Source: Rhizophagus irregularis
Taxonomy: Eukaryota > Glomeromycota > Glomeromycetes > Glomerales > Glomeraceae
Assembly: GCF_026210795.1 (NCBI RefSeq)
Contig: NC_089457.1
Coordinates: 868,001-932,000 of the forward strand
DNA: 64,000 nt
Direction: 5' to 3'
Below the pieces are notes generated by a model. The model was not told where the DNA came from and searched no databases. It worked only from the letters and a program-made list of their open reading frames with translations. Shown here in pieces: positions 10,357-22,116 of the stretch (positions within the stretch are counted from its first letter, which is position 1; the number at the start of each line of letters is the position of its first letter). A program made the position numbers and the translations under genes.

Positions 10357-11297
10357 GCAGATTCTTTAATTAGATGATTGATGACAAATAATAAGATAGA
10401 AGAAACATATACAACAAAGATAGAGAAAACATATATAACGAAAGAAAGAGGGAACATGTAACAGAAGATAGAGAAAACATAACAATATACAACAGAAGAA
10501 AATTATGTAAGTTATCATTGAAAGCGAAGCATCATATTGTTCACCACAACTAACATTTTCTTGTTCTGTTTTATTCATCTTAATTATACCAAAAGGTTAG
10601 ATAGAAAGCAAGAGAGAAGAACAATGTAATTTTAACAATAGGACCTTATGACTATGATGTAAATAATTCCATCGTATGATGTAAATAAATGTATTGCTAT
10701 TGGCGCAGCAGCTATATTTATCATGACGCGAACATATATCACGTGGTACGTGTCCACACACTACGTGTACATTTATATATTTTCTTTACCAAATTATAGT
10801 ATAATAACATTAAATAAAATTTTTTAATACTCATTTCCAATTTACTATATATTATATAGTATTTTGTATAATAAAAATGTAACAAAATCAATATTTTAAT
10901 TAAAGATAGACAAATCAACCCATATGATATTATTAAAAATGATATAGATGTCTTTACAAACCCTATGATTGAGATGAAGATTGAAATTGGAATTAAAATT
11001 AGTTTGAGATTAGGATTAATATTTTAATCTTAATTTACATAAAATTCAGATTAGGATTATATCTATCTGTTAATACTAGTTAGAATTGTTAATGCAGACT
11101 AAAATTTCAATATAACACTAAAATAAAATTTTTACTTTTTTAATATTAAAGTAGTACAAAATACATGTAAATGCATTCCTTATATATGTAAAAATCTTTG
11201 TATATTTTAATCTTAATTCTAATCTTATTCATTGAGTAAGATTAAAATTTCATATATAATTTGAATTATAATTAACTTAAAATTGAAATTAATTTCA
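10357..11297. other. AT-rich stretch with no supported gene
   Basis: A short minus-strand frame (10366-10578, starting MNKTEQENVSCGEQYD) could be the original 5' exon of the FAR1-like relic, but it runs into a very hydrophobic non-conserved tail. From about 10960 on, GATTGAGATTAAAATT-like phrases look like sub-terminal repeats of an older element around 11298-12420. Confidence 0.3.
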
Positions 11298-12420
11298 ATT
11301 AAAGATGGTTATCAATTCCAAAAGACCACAGTCTTACGGTCTTACATCTTAAAAAGATAGACCAGTCTGTCTTGATATAGGACCGCAGTCTTTCAGTCCT
11401 ATAATATGTACAATAAGACTGACGGTTTTTTTAAAACCTGCAGTCTTTCTAAAACCGATCAGTCTTTTTTTTTCTACAAATAAAAAATTTTTTCTATTAC
11501 TTTACTAGGAACAGTCTTCTAAAAACCATTCCAAACGTATATTATAAACAAATAACATATATAAAGACAGATTTATTATACTTTATTAACATTAATTGCC
11601 AATTCGCTACTCAGCAATACAAAATGATCGGCAATCTATAATTAATCTCATCGGACATTTTTATATTAAATACTATTGCTTCTGAATGGTATTTGCACAA
11701 GTTTGAAAACGTTTTATTGTAATATAAATGCCCTAAAAATACATTAAAAAAAGGTGTTACATTACTTAGGTATAGTTTTATAAAACTGGTAAAACTAAAA
11801 CATTGCCAAAAAAAAAAAAATTTATTTTATTTTATTTTTTTTTAAACATTATTTTGTTAATCTAAGCAAGAATATACCATATATTATATAATAATACAAA
11901 AAAATCTTGTAAAATTTGCAAAATTCGCGAATAATTGGTGTAAAGTTACCTAAAATATGAGCTGGAATGGTGACTTTCTCCAAAGTAAATTCTCTAAATT
12001 TTATAGCAAACGAAAAAAAATTTTTTTTTTGTGACATTTTCACGTTTTGCATTATTGATTGGTAAAGTATGGTTACATTAAGCATGACTTATGTAGGACA
12101 AAATTGGAGTTGAAATGTGTCAATCGACGTCATTCATATAAGAACTTGTGACAGATCTACTAATCAATTTTGTATTATTGAGTGGCAGATTGGCAATTAA
12201 TTTTCTTTTTTTTCTTAGAGACAATCTTTTCTAGAAATAAAGTGAAGTTTCAATATACATGTAATAACTTATATAAAGACTGATATAAAAGATCAAGTCA
12301 TTCTCAGGACTGGTTCTACTGCACCAAGAAAAATGAAAGACCGTGGTCCAGTCTTACAAGTCCTGGGATTGACCGGTCTAGAACTGAGTAGGACTGATAG
12401 GACTGATAACTATTTTTAAT
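11298..12420. mobile_element. TIR element rich in GACTGAT/CAGTC words, non-autonomous
   Basis: The ends can be aligned as imperfect inverted repeats of about 21 bp around ATTAAARATRGTTATCARTY. Both sub-terminal regions are packed with CAGTCTT, GGTCTT, GGACTGAT and ACCGGTC words, the clustered sub-terminal motif design seen in hAT-like elements. The middle has no transposase frame. No clean target duplication was found, so class and borders are tentative. Confidence 0.45.
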
Positions 12421-12677
12421 CTCAATTACATTTTTTGTGAAATCAGATTAGCCTTTAATTTCAATTATAATTACTGTAAAAACGTCTTATATCAACTTAC
12501 AATTACTTTTACTAATATTTCACTGAAATTATAGTGGTAAATTTAACAATAATAATTAAACAACTATATGTATATCTTTTTGTGTTTTTATTTTTATATT
12601 ATTATAATATTATATGTTAATATATATTAATTATATCTTTTTTTACTTTTATGTATTTTATTTAAGAAAAAATGTAT

Positions 12678-12990
12678 TTGTAACAGCCTGTTACATATCT
12701 TATTTGTAACATCCCTTTTTTATTTTTTTTTAATAATAAATTTAATATGTGTTTTACAAATAAAATTTTTATATGCAAAATTTAATTTGGAAAACTTTTA
12801 CTTAATGTACTTAAGACAGTTCATAGACAAAATTTTAAGTTATATGCAGTTTCTTGAAATTTTTTAAAAATTTTTTTTATCTTAGTTACACAACTAATCT
12901 TTTGTTTTTGTTTACATTATGCCTGATCTTAAATTTTAATTGAATAAAATTGGGGTTGTTACAAATAAAACATATAATAGGCTGTTACAA
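12678..12990. mobile_element. MITE with 38-bp terminal inverted repeats (TTGTAACAGCC)
   Basis: The left end TTGTAACAGCCTGTTAC... and the reverse complement of the right end match over about 38 bp with roughly six differences. No coding capacity. Target duplication unclear. Confidence 0.6.
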
Positions 12991-13460
12991 TTAGATTTAT
13001 CCTTTATTTAATTTATTTAATATATTACTAATATTTCTACTATTATTTTATTACCTTTTTATATTTAATTAATATATTATTAATATGGGCTTTTTGTAAT
13101 AAAAAGAGGAAAACCTACCAAAAAAATTAAATTTATATTTATATACTAAAAATACTCTAAATATTATAATTTATTCAGAATTAATATTAACTAAAAAAAT
13201 TTTTTTTTAGCAGTTTTTTTCTTTTCTATTGTAAAGAGTTCATATTACTAATTTTTTATTATTTCTTTTTTATAGTATTTAAAATACTAATGATAATAAT
13301 ATTACTAATTAAATTTTTTTTTTTATTTATATTTTACTAGTATTATTTTTTTACAAATAATATATTATTTTATTCTAGTTTTTTATTTATAAAAAATATT
13401 TGTATATTTAATATTATTTAATAAAAATTTTATTAATTATAAATGCATTTAAATTCTATT
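12991..13460. other. AT-rich stretch, nothing recognisable
   Basis: Low-complexity A/T runs, with no open frame or repeat that I can support. Confidence 0.4.
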
Positions 13461-13886
13461 CTTTACAGAAACTTACCATTTTTAATCAATATAGAATCGA
13501 TATCGTTAAGTTTATCTTAACGATATCATTTCGATATCATTTCGATATCATTTCAATATCATTTCAATATCGATTTAATATCGATACGATATCGAAATAA
13601 AGTATTATCACTTCGATATCATTTCGATATTAAATCGATATCGAAATGATATCGAAATGATAATTAAAATGATATCGAAATGATATCTTTAAATTAAACT
13701 TAAAGATGTTGTTTCGATATCATTTCTATTATCATTTTGATATCATTTCGATATCGATTTAATATCGAAATGATATCGAAGTGATAATACTTTATTTCGA
13801 TATCGTATCGATATTAAATCGATATTGAAATGATATTGAAATGATATCGAAATGATATCACTTGAAAACTTAAAGTTTCTGTAAAG
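13461..13886. mobile_element. Fold-back element built of GATATC-containing repeats
   Basis: A 426-bp structure with perfect 14-bp inverted ends (CTTTACAGAAACTT at 13461-13474 and its complement at 13873-13886). The interior is an inverted array of roughly 11-bp units GATATCATTTC on the left and GAAATGATATC on the right, with about 30 palindromic GATATC or GATATT sites. Two long sub-arms (13500-13660 and 13700-13860) can also pair with each other. No frame. Confidence 0.75.
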
Positions 13887-13937
13887 TTTGCAAATATAAA
13901 TATATGATTTAAATTGAATAATATATATTATTTATTA

Positions 13938-14177
13938 AGGTTGCTTGTCTAAACCTCTTCAAAATCCTACGATTAGTTTCATCAAAATTTTACTATAGAT
14001 TTATTATAGTTTTGGTAAAGTTTCGGCAGTTTTGGCATTTATAATAAGTTTCAGCAGTTTCGCTTTTTTCCAAAGTTTCGCCAGTTTTTTAATATAACTT
14101 TAATATAGTTTTGGCAGAATTTCACTTTTTGGCGAAACGCCATCTTGCCTAAATTCCTAGGTTTCGGCAAGTAACCT
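13938..14177. mobile_element. TA-flanked MITE (AGGTTGC family), short copy A
   Basis: 240 bp, flanked by TA (13936-13937, 14178-14179). It is in reverse orientation relative to the two copies at 55688 and 56464. Shared internal phrases include AAACCTCTTCAAAATCCTAC and a TTTGGCAGTTTCGCC-like core. Confidence 0.85.
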
Positions 14178-14186
14178 TATTATTTA

Positions 14187-14439
14187 TACTGGTAAAAAAA
14201 ATGATCTATCCTACACATATTTTACACAGATCAGATACTCAAAATATAAAAAATCTTACACAAATAATACATATATTATATACACATCAGGTACTTATAT
14301 GTATATCATACACATATCAGATACCTGATATATGATATATATAAGTATTCGATATGTATATGATATATGTATTATTTGTGTAAAATTTTCTACATTTTGA
14401 ATACCGATATATGTAGAATAGATTATTTTTTTACCAGTA
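14187..14439. mobile_element. Palindromic MITE with TTA target duplication, copy 2
   Basis: 253 bp, ends TACTGGTAAAAAAAATG and complement, flanked by TTA at 14184-14186 and 14440-14442. Same family as 9911-10189 and more diverged in the centre. It lies 9 bp from the AGGTTGC MITE at 13938-14177. Confidence 0.8.
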
Positions 14440-17293
14440 TTATTAATATAAAATATGCAATTTATATTAAACTGAAAAAAGTACTGTTTATCAGTATACT
14501 TTTCGTCAAAATGACAAAATACTAATTAAATTTATTTTGAATTTTGATAAATGTAATTAATTCATAATAATTTTATAATAGATAGTAAATTGGTCTGTTC
14601 ACTAAAATATGACATAATTAATTAGCGGAGAAGTATATTTATTAGTATAAAATATATAGTTTATACTGAAAAAGTATACTGTTCATAATATAAAATATAG
14701 AAAAATATACTGTTTATTAGTATAAAATATACAGTTTTTATAGATAAATATACTGTTTACAAGTATAAAATATATAGATTAAACTGAAAAATATATATAT
14801 GCAAATCATATAATTATATAATATAGTATATAGAATACCAAATATATACAGTATGTAATAATACTGTAATAATTATACGGAAATATACTATTTGTAAAAT
14901 ACAAAAATACAGTATATATATATATGTATATATTTTATAGGGATCCTATAATCTGAATAGAGAAGTTTGCTTGAATAATACTGATTTTACTAAAATGCAA
15001 ATTGGTAGGATAATTAAAATTAACTCCTATTTCTTTAATTTATGGAAAAATATATAATTATTGTAGTGTAATAAATTCTATAAATATTTTGTATAGAAAA
15101 AGAGATATTATACACTAAAGAAGAACTGTTTCATATAAATTCTACTTTTTAAGCAAAATTTATCAGCTTGATCATTAATAATATTAGAATTTATAGCATA
15201 ATTTAATACACTTATATATTTAGATTAAAATTTGATTTTAATAAATTTTTAAATGCATTGCAATTAAAAAAAAATTAATTCAATATTTTGTTACAAAAAT
15301 ATGATTAATTATAAATTGAATTGGTTGAAATATTTATTTTAATTAAAATTAAAGAAGCATTAGTCTGATTATTATAATTTATAACAGAAATCATATGATA
15401 TAATTTAATATTGCTAATATCTTTTCTACTAAAGTCAAATTCTTGATAACACTTTAAATTTAATTAATAGTAAGATTTGAAATAATATATATAAACACTA
15501 AAAGTAATTTACTTAATTTTATCATTTTTTTCAAATAATATATAAATTTTTTCAACTTTTAGAGTTTTTATATATAAGTTTTCTAATATAATACCAATAA
15601 ATAGAAATTCAATAAAATTTTCTAGTAATTAAACTAATTAAAAACTATTTAGTTCAGCTTAAAATTTATCTGATAAAAAAGAAAAAAAAGCATTACAGAA
15701 AAATTTTTATCTTTGATAATTTATTATTATTTCTGTTTATTATTTTCTTTTGTTCTAATTTCTTTAAATTTATTTTAGTATTTTATATATTATATTATAT
15801 ATTTTAATTATTATTAAATTAATATTTTTCTTATTGTTTTTTCTTTTTTATTACATCTTTTAAAGAATTAATTTGTTTAAAATTTACTTTCTTTTATTAT
15901 TTTATTTAAGAATTTTGATTTTTTTTTCTACATTACTATAATCAATCTTATTATTTTCTTTTTATTTTACTTATGCAAAATCTATATTATTTTTAAATTT
16001 TATTATAAAGAATTTTTTTTTCAGTTAACTGTGTTATAGTTTTCTTTTGACTTAAAAGTAAGAGTTTATAATAAGATTGGGTTTATCTATTTAAATAGTT
16101 CATTATAGTAGATAAAAAAAACAATAGTTTTTTTTAGTTTGTAATTTTTGTATTAACAGTTTTTGTACTGTTTACTTTTTACTTCAATAAATTAACCTAC
16201 AATTTTAGTACAAAAAAAAAACAATAATTTAGTAATTAACTAATTATTAATTAGTATTAGTTTGGTAAAAACTAAACTGAATATTTTGAATTATAACTTT
16301 TATTGTAAACTTTTATAGAGAATTTTATATAAGTGTATAAATGTAATTTGAATATATATAATTTTTTTATTTTTAATAATTGCAAATTCTGAAGTAATAC
16401 TAATTATTTAGCTTTTTTATTTTTGCGCTTTTTATAATTTTTTATTCAATTTATTTTTTTACTTTGATTATTATTTAATAACCAATTTATTAAATTTTAT
16501 AATTTTAAATAATAATTTTAAGGGTTTTCACCAGACATATAAGGATGACAAATAAGATTTTGCCTAGTCTAAATTCTTAGAATAAATAAATAAAAATGCG
16601 GGGACAGTATATTAATAATAAATTGATTTTCAAAATATAAAAAATCTAGTAATATAATTTGGTCAATTTCGGCCATTAAATTGGCCTATTTTAATTTTTT
16701 AATATAAGATTCTATATTTACTTGAAATCTAAAAATGGAATATTCAATATTTTGTTATTAATAAATTAAGAAAATATAGTATTCTAAAGTAAAAATAAAA
16801 AAAAGAAAGCAGTTATGATTTTTCCTTAGTAAAGTAAATTGATCTACATGGTCTACGTCTTTTACTGCCTTCTAACAATATATAAGAAATAATCATATGT
16901 ATATTTTCATTCTTTAATTAAATTAATTTATAAAAATACCCGTTTAGCCATTTTAAGAAAGCTTTTTTTGAACTTTGTTATATTAAAATATATAAATTGA
17001 ATTTGAAACATTTGAACATTTGAAATCAATTTTCGTATATCATTTCCATAAACCACCTTTTTTGCCGTTTCATTTTTTTGACGAACTCGTTATGTCATAA
17101 TTATGTACAACGCAAACGCTCATGCGTAAGTAAGTAAGCTGTTTCACGAAGTGTCTACCCTCCCAGGGTTTAAAACTGGGATACCCGTTTTCGGGGGAGT
17201 TATGTATATATTTTAATAACCTTTTACTGTTTTCTCGAATTTGGCTTTTGCTAATAAAACCGAATATTCACATCTTTCGAAAACGAACTTAAA
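14440..17293. other. AT-rich intergenic region with a diffuse tandem array
   Basis: At 14470-14790 there are four or five diverged repeats of an AGTATAAAATATA...ATACTGTTTA unit of about 50-60 bp. The rest to about 16500 is low-complexity A/T. From about 17040 base composition rises toward the LIM gene; the region 17150-17290, with TCCCAGGGTTTAAAACTGGGA, probably contains its promoter. The arms of this 21-bp sequence form an inverted repeat. Confidence 0.45.
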
Positions 17294-19413
17294 ATGGATG
17301 TTCAACAAGATACGCGAATTAGTCAATTACTACCTTCAGTAAAATGTTCAGATTGTGGGGAAATGGTAGAGTTTCGAAGGTTAGGTGAACACATTTGCCA
17401 GGCTGCTCCTGCTGTTCCTGCCTTACCTAGTGCTTATAGAAAACCTACTATTAAAAATCAAACTCCTTCCTCAAGACAAGGTATTTTTTAAGCTTGACTA
17501 AAGTAGTTATATTTCAAATAAAGCATCAACTTACCTTTATTTGTTATGCAGTTGATAATATACTTAGACCGAACCTTAATCCATTATCAGTGTCTGGTAT
17601 GATCAATCAATTCAACTTTTTTTTTCGTTAATTGAAATTGTGTATTTAATTCATTGTCTAATTAATTGCTTAGATAATAGCTATGATGTTGGTCGTTCAC
17701 CATATGATACTTCTCCCTCACCTACAGATTCCGGTTATTCTGGGTATTCAGGCAGCAAATACACATCTCCGCCTTCATCTACATCGAGCCCTAAGGGACC
17801 CACAAATTTCCTACAAAAATATGAACAAATGACCGGTAAACAAATCAATTCATCATCACAATCTCCTAGAAGCTCTCCAACATCACCTATTGACAATAAC
17901 CAAGAATATTATAATAATGGATATCCTACTACCCCTAAGCGATTTGATAGACCACAGGACAATTTTAATAATATTAATGGTAATGACTATCCATATGGAC
18001 AGGGCTATCCATCAGATCGTGGAATACTTGATCCAAGAAAATTTCCTAATAATGATAGATACATTCAACAACAGCCTTTCGATGAAAATAATAACCGTTA
18101 TAATATGGATGATCCTTATCGAACGGGTAAACCTAGAGTTCCTAATGATCCATATGTTCAAAGACCAGATGATCGTTATATGCGAAATCAAAATCCTAAT
18201 GACCGTTATAACGATTATATGCGTGGTCCACCACCGCCATCATCTAATCAACCATATTTGCGAGATTTTGATCCTTCTCGTAAACCTACTTATGACCGAC
18301 AGAATGGACAATCACCATATAATTATGATAGCTCTAGACAATCACCTCGTAATATTTCGCAAGAAAAGGTTGGTCCACAACCACCTTTTTCAAAACCTTA
18401 CGTGCCACAATCATCACAAGGTAGAAATAAGGCCGTAATAATATTTCTTCGGTTAATAATGAAATATTTATTTATTTTTCTTTATAAAATTTACAGGAAG
18501 GTATGATCAAGGAAGTAGAAGTAATACGTCTGATTCTTATGAAGGAAATAAGGTTGATGATTTGATGAACGATTTGATGAGAGAGATGGATAGTATGCAA
18601 ATTCCACCAAATTCATTCGAACTTGATGAGCCTAGAAGTAAAAATGGCCGTGATATTTGTGCTTATTGGTATGTATATATGGTACTTTTTTTTAATAGGT
18701 TATTCAAAAATAACTAAAGCTTTTTTATATCAAATGGTATAATTTGTAAAGTAAAACTGAGATAGTATCTCAAGCTACTACGATGTGGGCGCTTGGTAAG
18801 ACATGGCATTCAGATCATCTACTTTGTGCACATTGTCGTAAACCAATAGATCCAAATGTGGGACATGTAGAAAGAGAAGGCAATGTATATTGTCCAAATG
18901 ATTTCACGGACTTATTTTTACCAAAATGTAGAAGATGTAATTTACCTGTAGAAAAAGAAGCCGTTAGTGCTAGTGATGGCAAACTTGAGGGAAAATGGCA
19001 TGTAAAATGCTTCGGTTGCCATACTTGTTACAAATCTTTCCCAGACAAATCATTCTATGTCTTCGAGAATGCACCATATTGTAGACGTCACTATCACAAA
19101 TTAAATAATTCCCTCTGTAAAACTTGTGATGAACCTATTGAAGGTCCTTGTGTACAAACAGTCGAAGGTTGGAGATATCATCCAAGTTGTTTTGTTTGTC
19201 TCGTAAGTATAAATATGGTATTCAAAAATGGTTTATCTCATTATAACATTAATATTTATTTATTTTCAAATGTTATAGGAATGTCAAACACCTCTTACAA
19301 ATATTTATTATAGTTTTGATAACAAACAATATTGTGAAACACATATTATGGAAATTAAACGAATCCGTAAAATTAGACCAGAAAGGCGTCAAACAATATT
19401 TCGGAACATTTAA
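17294..19413 (+). CDS. Paxillin-like protein with three LIM domains
   Basis: Six exons: 17294-17480, 17552-17596, 17674-18420, 18497-18668, 18752-19202, 19279-19413, giving 578 residues with consistent phase. Order: an N-terminal Cys/His motif (KCSDCGEMVEFRRLGEHIC, about 17-35) of the type at the start of fungal LIM proteins; a long Pro/Ser/Asn/Tyr-rich disordered region (about 60-340); an LD-like leucine/aspartate helix (VDDLMNDLMREMD, 346-358); then LIM1 (CAYC 381-384, HSDHLLCAHC 403-412), LIM2 (CRRC 443-446, CFGCHTC 470-476) and LIM3 (CKTC 506-509, CLEC split by the last intron). LIM domains are zinc-binding protein-interaction modules. Fungal paxillin-like proteins act at the actomyosin ring and polarity sites, so a scaffold role there is inferred. 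The second cysteine of LIM1 is encoded across an intron. Confidence 0.9.
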
Positions 19414-20070
19414 GTCAATTCTTACCATTTGTTACTTGTTTGTTAAGCAAAGCGAAGTTATTAAATCATACTTCGTTGAAGACTATGATTTATATGAGAA
19501 TTGGCTTGTTAACTTTTTACCTTACAATCCATTATTGTTAAACATTTTTAGAAGAAAAAATTTTTTTTAATCTAGATAAATATATTTAATCACTTCATAA
19601 TTTATTAATTACTGTAATTTCTAATATCCATTTTTCTCACTTCTTCATTGTGGTATATTTTGTAATCTTCAATATACAGCTAAAAAAAAATTCATCATTA
19701 TCAATAAAACTGACATGTTTTTGTATATATTTGATAAGTAGTATGTGCCGGCTATACTAATTTTCGCCCCTACTTCCATTAATTCATTAATTAGTGAATC
19801 ATTTGTAATCATCCGGACCCATGTCTGCCGTCATTATATGGAATTCGAGCTCGGATCCAATGGGAACCTGGTGGCAAAAATTAGTATAGCCGTGGATAAA
19901 CAATATTTTTTCCAGTTTAATAAAAACTAAGTTTTGCAAGATTATATGATTATGTACGGTATGTTTTTCCAAATTGGGTAATAATAAGCCGGAATCAGAA
20001 TAGTGATCGATAAAAGTAAAGATCTCGGGACATAGTTGCTTAAATTAAATTTTTTTTTAAAAAAAAAGAG
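19414..20070. other. Intergenic region: 3' UTR of the LIM gene, a small inverted-repeat element, promoter of adenosine kinase
   Basis: No gene. Contains the 142-bp inverted-repeat element at 19750-19891. A T9-A9 run (about 20050-20067) lies directly before the adenosine kinase ATG. Confidence 0.5.
19750..19891. repeat. Short inverted-repeat (MITE-like) element with a polylinker-like core
   Basis: Arms GGCTATACTAATTTTCGCC (19750-19768) and its complement (19873-19891) match at 18 of 19 positions. The core contains GAATTCGAGCTCGGATCC (19841-19858), i.e. EcoRI, SacI and BamHI sites end to end. No target duplication was seen. Confidence 0.6.
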
Positions 20071-21565
20071 ATGTCTGAACAAAATTTTAAACTTCTTTGT
20101 ATGGGTAATCCTTTATTGGATATCCAAGTTCAGGGCGACGATTCTTTACTTAAAAAGTGGGTTTATATTGATTTATAGGACTAACATTGAAGGGAAAAAA
20201 TTAAACGAGTTTATGTTTTAGATATGGACTTGATCCTAATGGAGCTATTCTTGCCGAGGAAAAGCATAAACCATTGTAATTGTATACATTAATTACTAAA
20301 TTGATTATTTTGATTTAAAAGTTTTTCACAAAAAATTAAAATATAACTTATATAATAATAAAGGTATGAAGAACTTCTTAAATATAAACCTGTTTACGTA
20401 GCAGGAGGTGCAGCTCAAAATTCTGCTCGTGGTGCTCAGGTATTGAATTTAATTATTCAAATCTAAAATTATTTGATAATAAATATTATGTTTTATTTAT
20501 TTTGTTTCTTTTTTTTTTATAGTATTTATTGCCACCTAAAACTACGGCCTATTTCGGATGTGTTGGAGATGATCAATTTGCTGAAGAAATGAGAAACGCA
20601 GCTACTAATGAAGGCTTAACAGTTGATTATTTAGTCAATAAAGATTATCCAACGGGAACTTGCGGTGTCATTATTACTGGTCATAACAGGTAACTAATTA
20701 ACTCATATAATATATATTTTAAATTAATATTTAAAGATATTATACTTTATTATAGATCTTTGATAGCAAATTTATCAGCCGCAGAACGTTATAATGAATC
20801 AGATCATTTAAATTTACCGCAAAAATGGAATATTGTAGAAAACGCCGAGTGTTATTATATTTCGGGATTTTTTCTAGCTGTATCACCTAGTTCTATCTTA
20901 AAAATTGCTAACCACGCAGCTGAAAATAATAAAGCAAGTATCTAACAGATCACAATTTTCTTTTCTTTTAACAAAATAAAAATTACTAAGCAATAAAAAT
21001 TCAATGATATAGACATTAATTATGAATATATCAGCAACATATATATGTCAAGCTTTTAAAAAGCCCATGAGTGAAGTAGCTCCTTATTGGGATATAATTA
21101 TTGGTAATGAAACCGAAGCTGAAGCATTTGCTACCTCAGAAGGCTGGGAGGTAAATATATCATATTAACTATTAAACTTATATCTTTACTATTATAATTT
21201 TATATCTAACTTTTTTGTTATAGACTAAAGATCTAAAAGAAATTGCTATTAAAATGGCACAATTACCAAAAGTCAATACAAAACGCCAACGTGTCGCAAT
21301 TATTACTCATGGGGCAAAATCAACTATCGTAGGGTATCAAGATGGCACAATAAAGGAGTATCCAATTATTCCAATAGAAGATAAAGAAATAGAAGATACC
21401 AATGGAGCAGGTGATGCTTTTGTTGGTGGATTCTTAAGTCAATACGTTCAAGGCAAATCCATCGACGAATGTATCAATGCAGGCCATTGGCTAGCTAATA
21501 TTAATATTAAACTTGTTGGTCCAGCTTTTCCTAAAGAAAAAATTCCCTACCCTGGGTTAGTTTAA
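20071..21565 (+). CDS. ADO1: Adenosine kinase
   Basis: Phosphorylates adenosine to AMP with ATP, for purine salvage and removal of adenosine from the methyl cycle. Seven exons: 20071-20156, 20222-20275, 20364-20439, 20523-20689, 20756-20933, 21013-21150, 21224-21565, giving 346 residues, the usual length. PfkB/ribokinase-fold signatures: MGNPLLDI near the N-terminus, VAGGAAQNSARGAQ (nucleoside-binding glycine pair), FGCVGDDQFAEEM, TGTCGVIITG, MNISATYICQAF, and the signature DTNGAGDAF (291-299) with catalytic Asp 297. The fifth intron appears to use a GC donor (AAA|GCAAGT at 20934) with a normal AG acceptor; this is the only splice that restores KTLIMNIS in phase. The tail differs slightly from the common consensus (NIKLVGPAFP) but is in frame. 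Confidence 0.95.
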
Positions 21566-22116
21566 ATATGCACATATAAACTGTATATTTAGGTTTTTTA
21601 TTTAAAAAGAAGGCAATAAATAATAAATTCATATTTGTGAAAGAAATTAATGTCCATCAATTTTTATTTAAGACGGAATATCAAAGCTTACAAATTTGTA
21701 AAATATATAATGAAAGACATATTCTAAATACTATATAGTACTAATATAATTATATATTATTATGTGTATATATATATTTAAAAATGCAAAGAAATTTACA
21801 ATTGAAATAAATAAATACCAGCTACTAAATTTTGGTTAAATTGTATAATTCTCCACTCGAAACCAATAAATGAGTATTAACTAAATATAAGAATTTATGT
21901 AATTATTAGCAAATCCAATAAATAATAATAAATATTATATATACCTTTGTAGAAAAAAAAAATTTACAAATAATCAAAAATAAATATTAAAAATTCAAAT
22001 GTTCTCTTCTAATAAATAGTGTAAACGCGATAGTAACGAATACAATAATAATGAAAATGAAAAATAAACTATAATTTAGTGATTGATATCAATTAATAAT
22101 AATAATAATAAATAAA
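21566..22116. other. Short spacer between two convergent genes
   Basis: AT-rich, holding the 3' ends of adenosine kinase (+) and raptor (-), with an AAT microsatellite at about 22090-22115. Nothing else is visible. Confidence 0.6.

Noticed and set aside
13500-13860. Regularly spaced repeats resembling a CRISPR array
   Set aside because: Units are about 11 bp with no spacers, inverted about the centre, in a eukaryotic genome.
17890-18438. 182-residue plus-strand frame rich in Ile/Met/His
   Set aside because: Shadow of the Asn/Tyr/Pro-rich exon of the LIM protein in another frame.
19841-19858. Cloning-vector contamination
   Set aside because: No vector sequence flanks the string, and both sides belong to a symmetrical AT-rich inverted repeat. 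Kept only as a low-interest finding.
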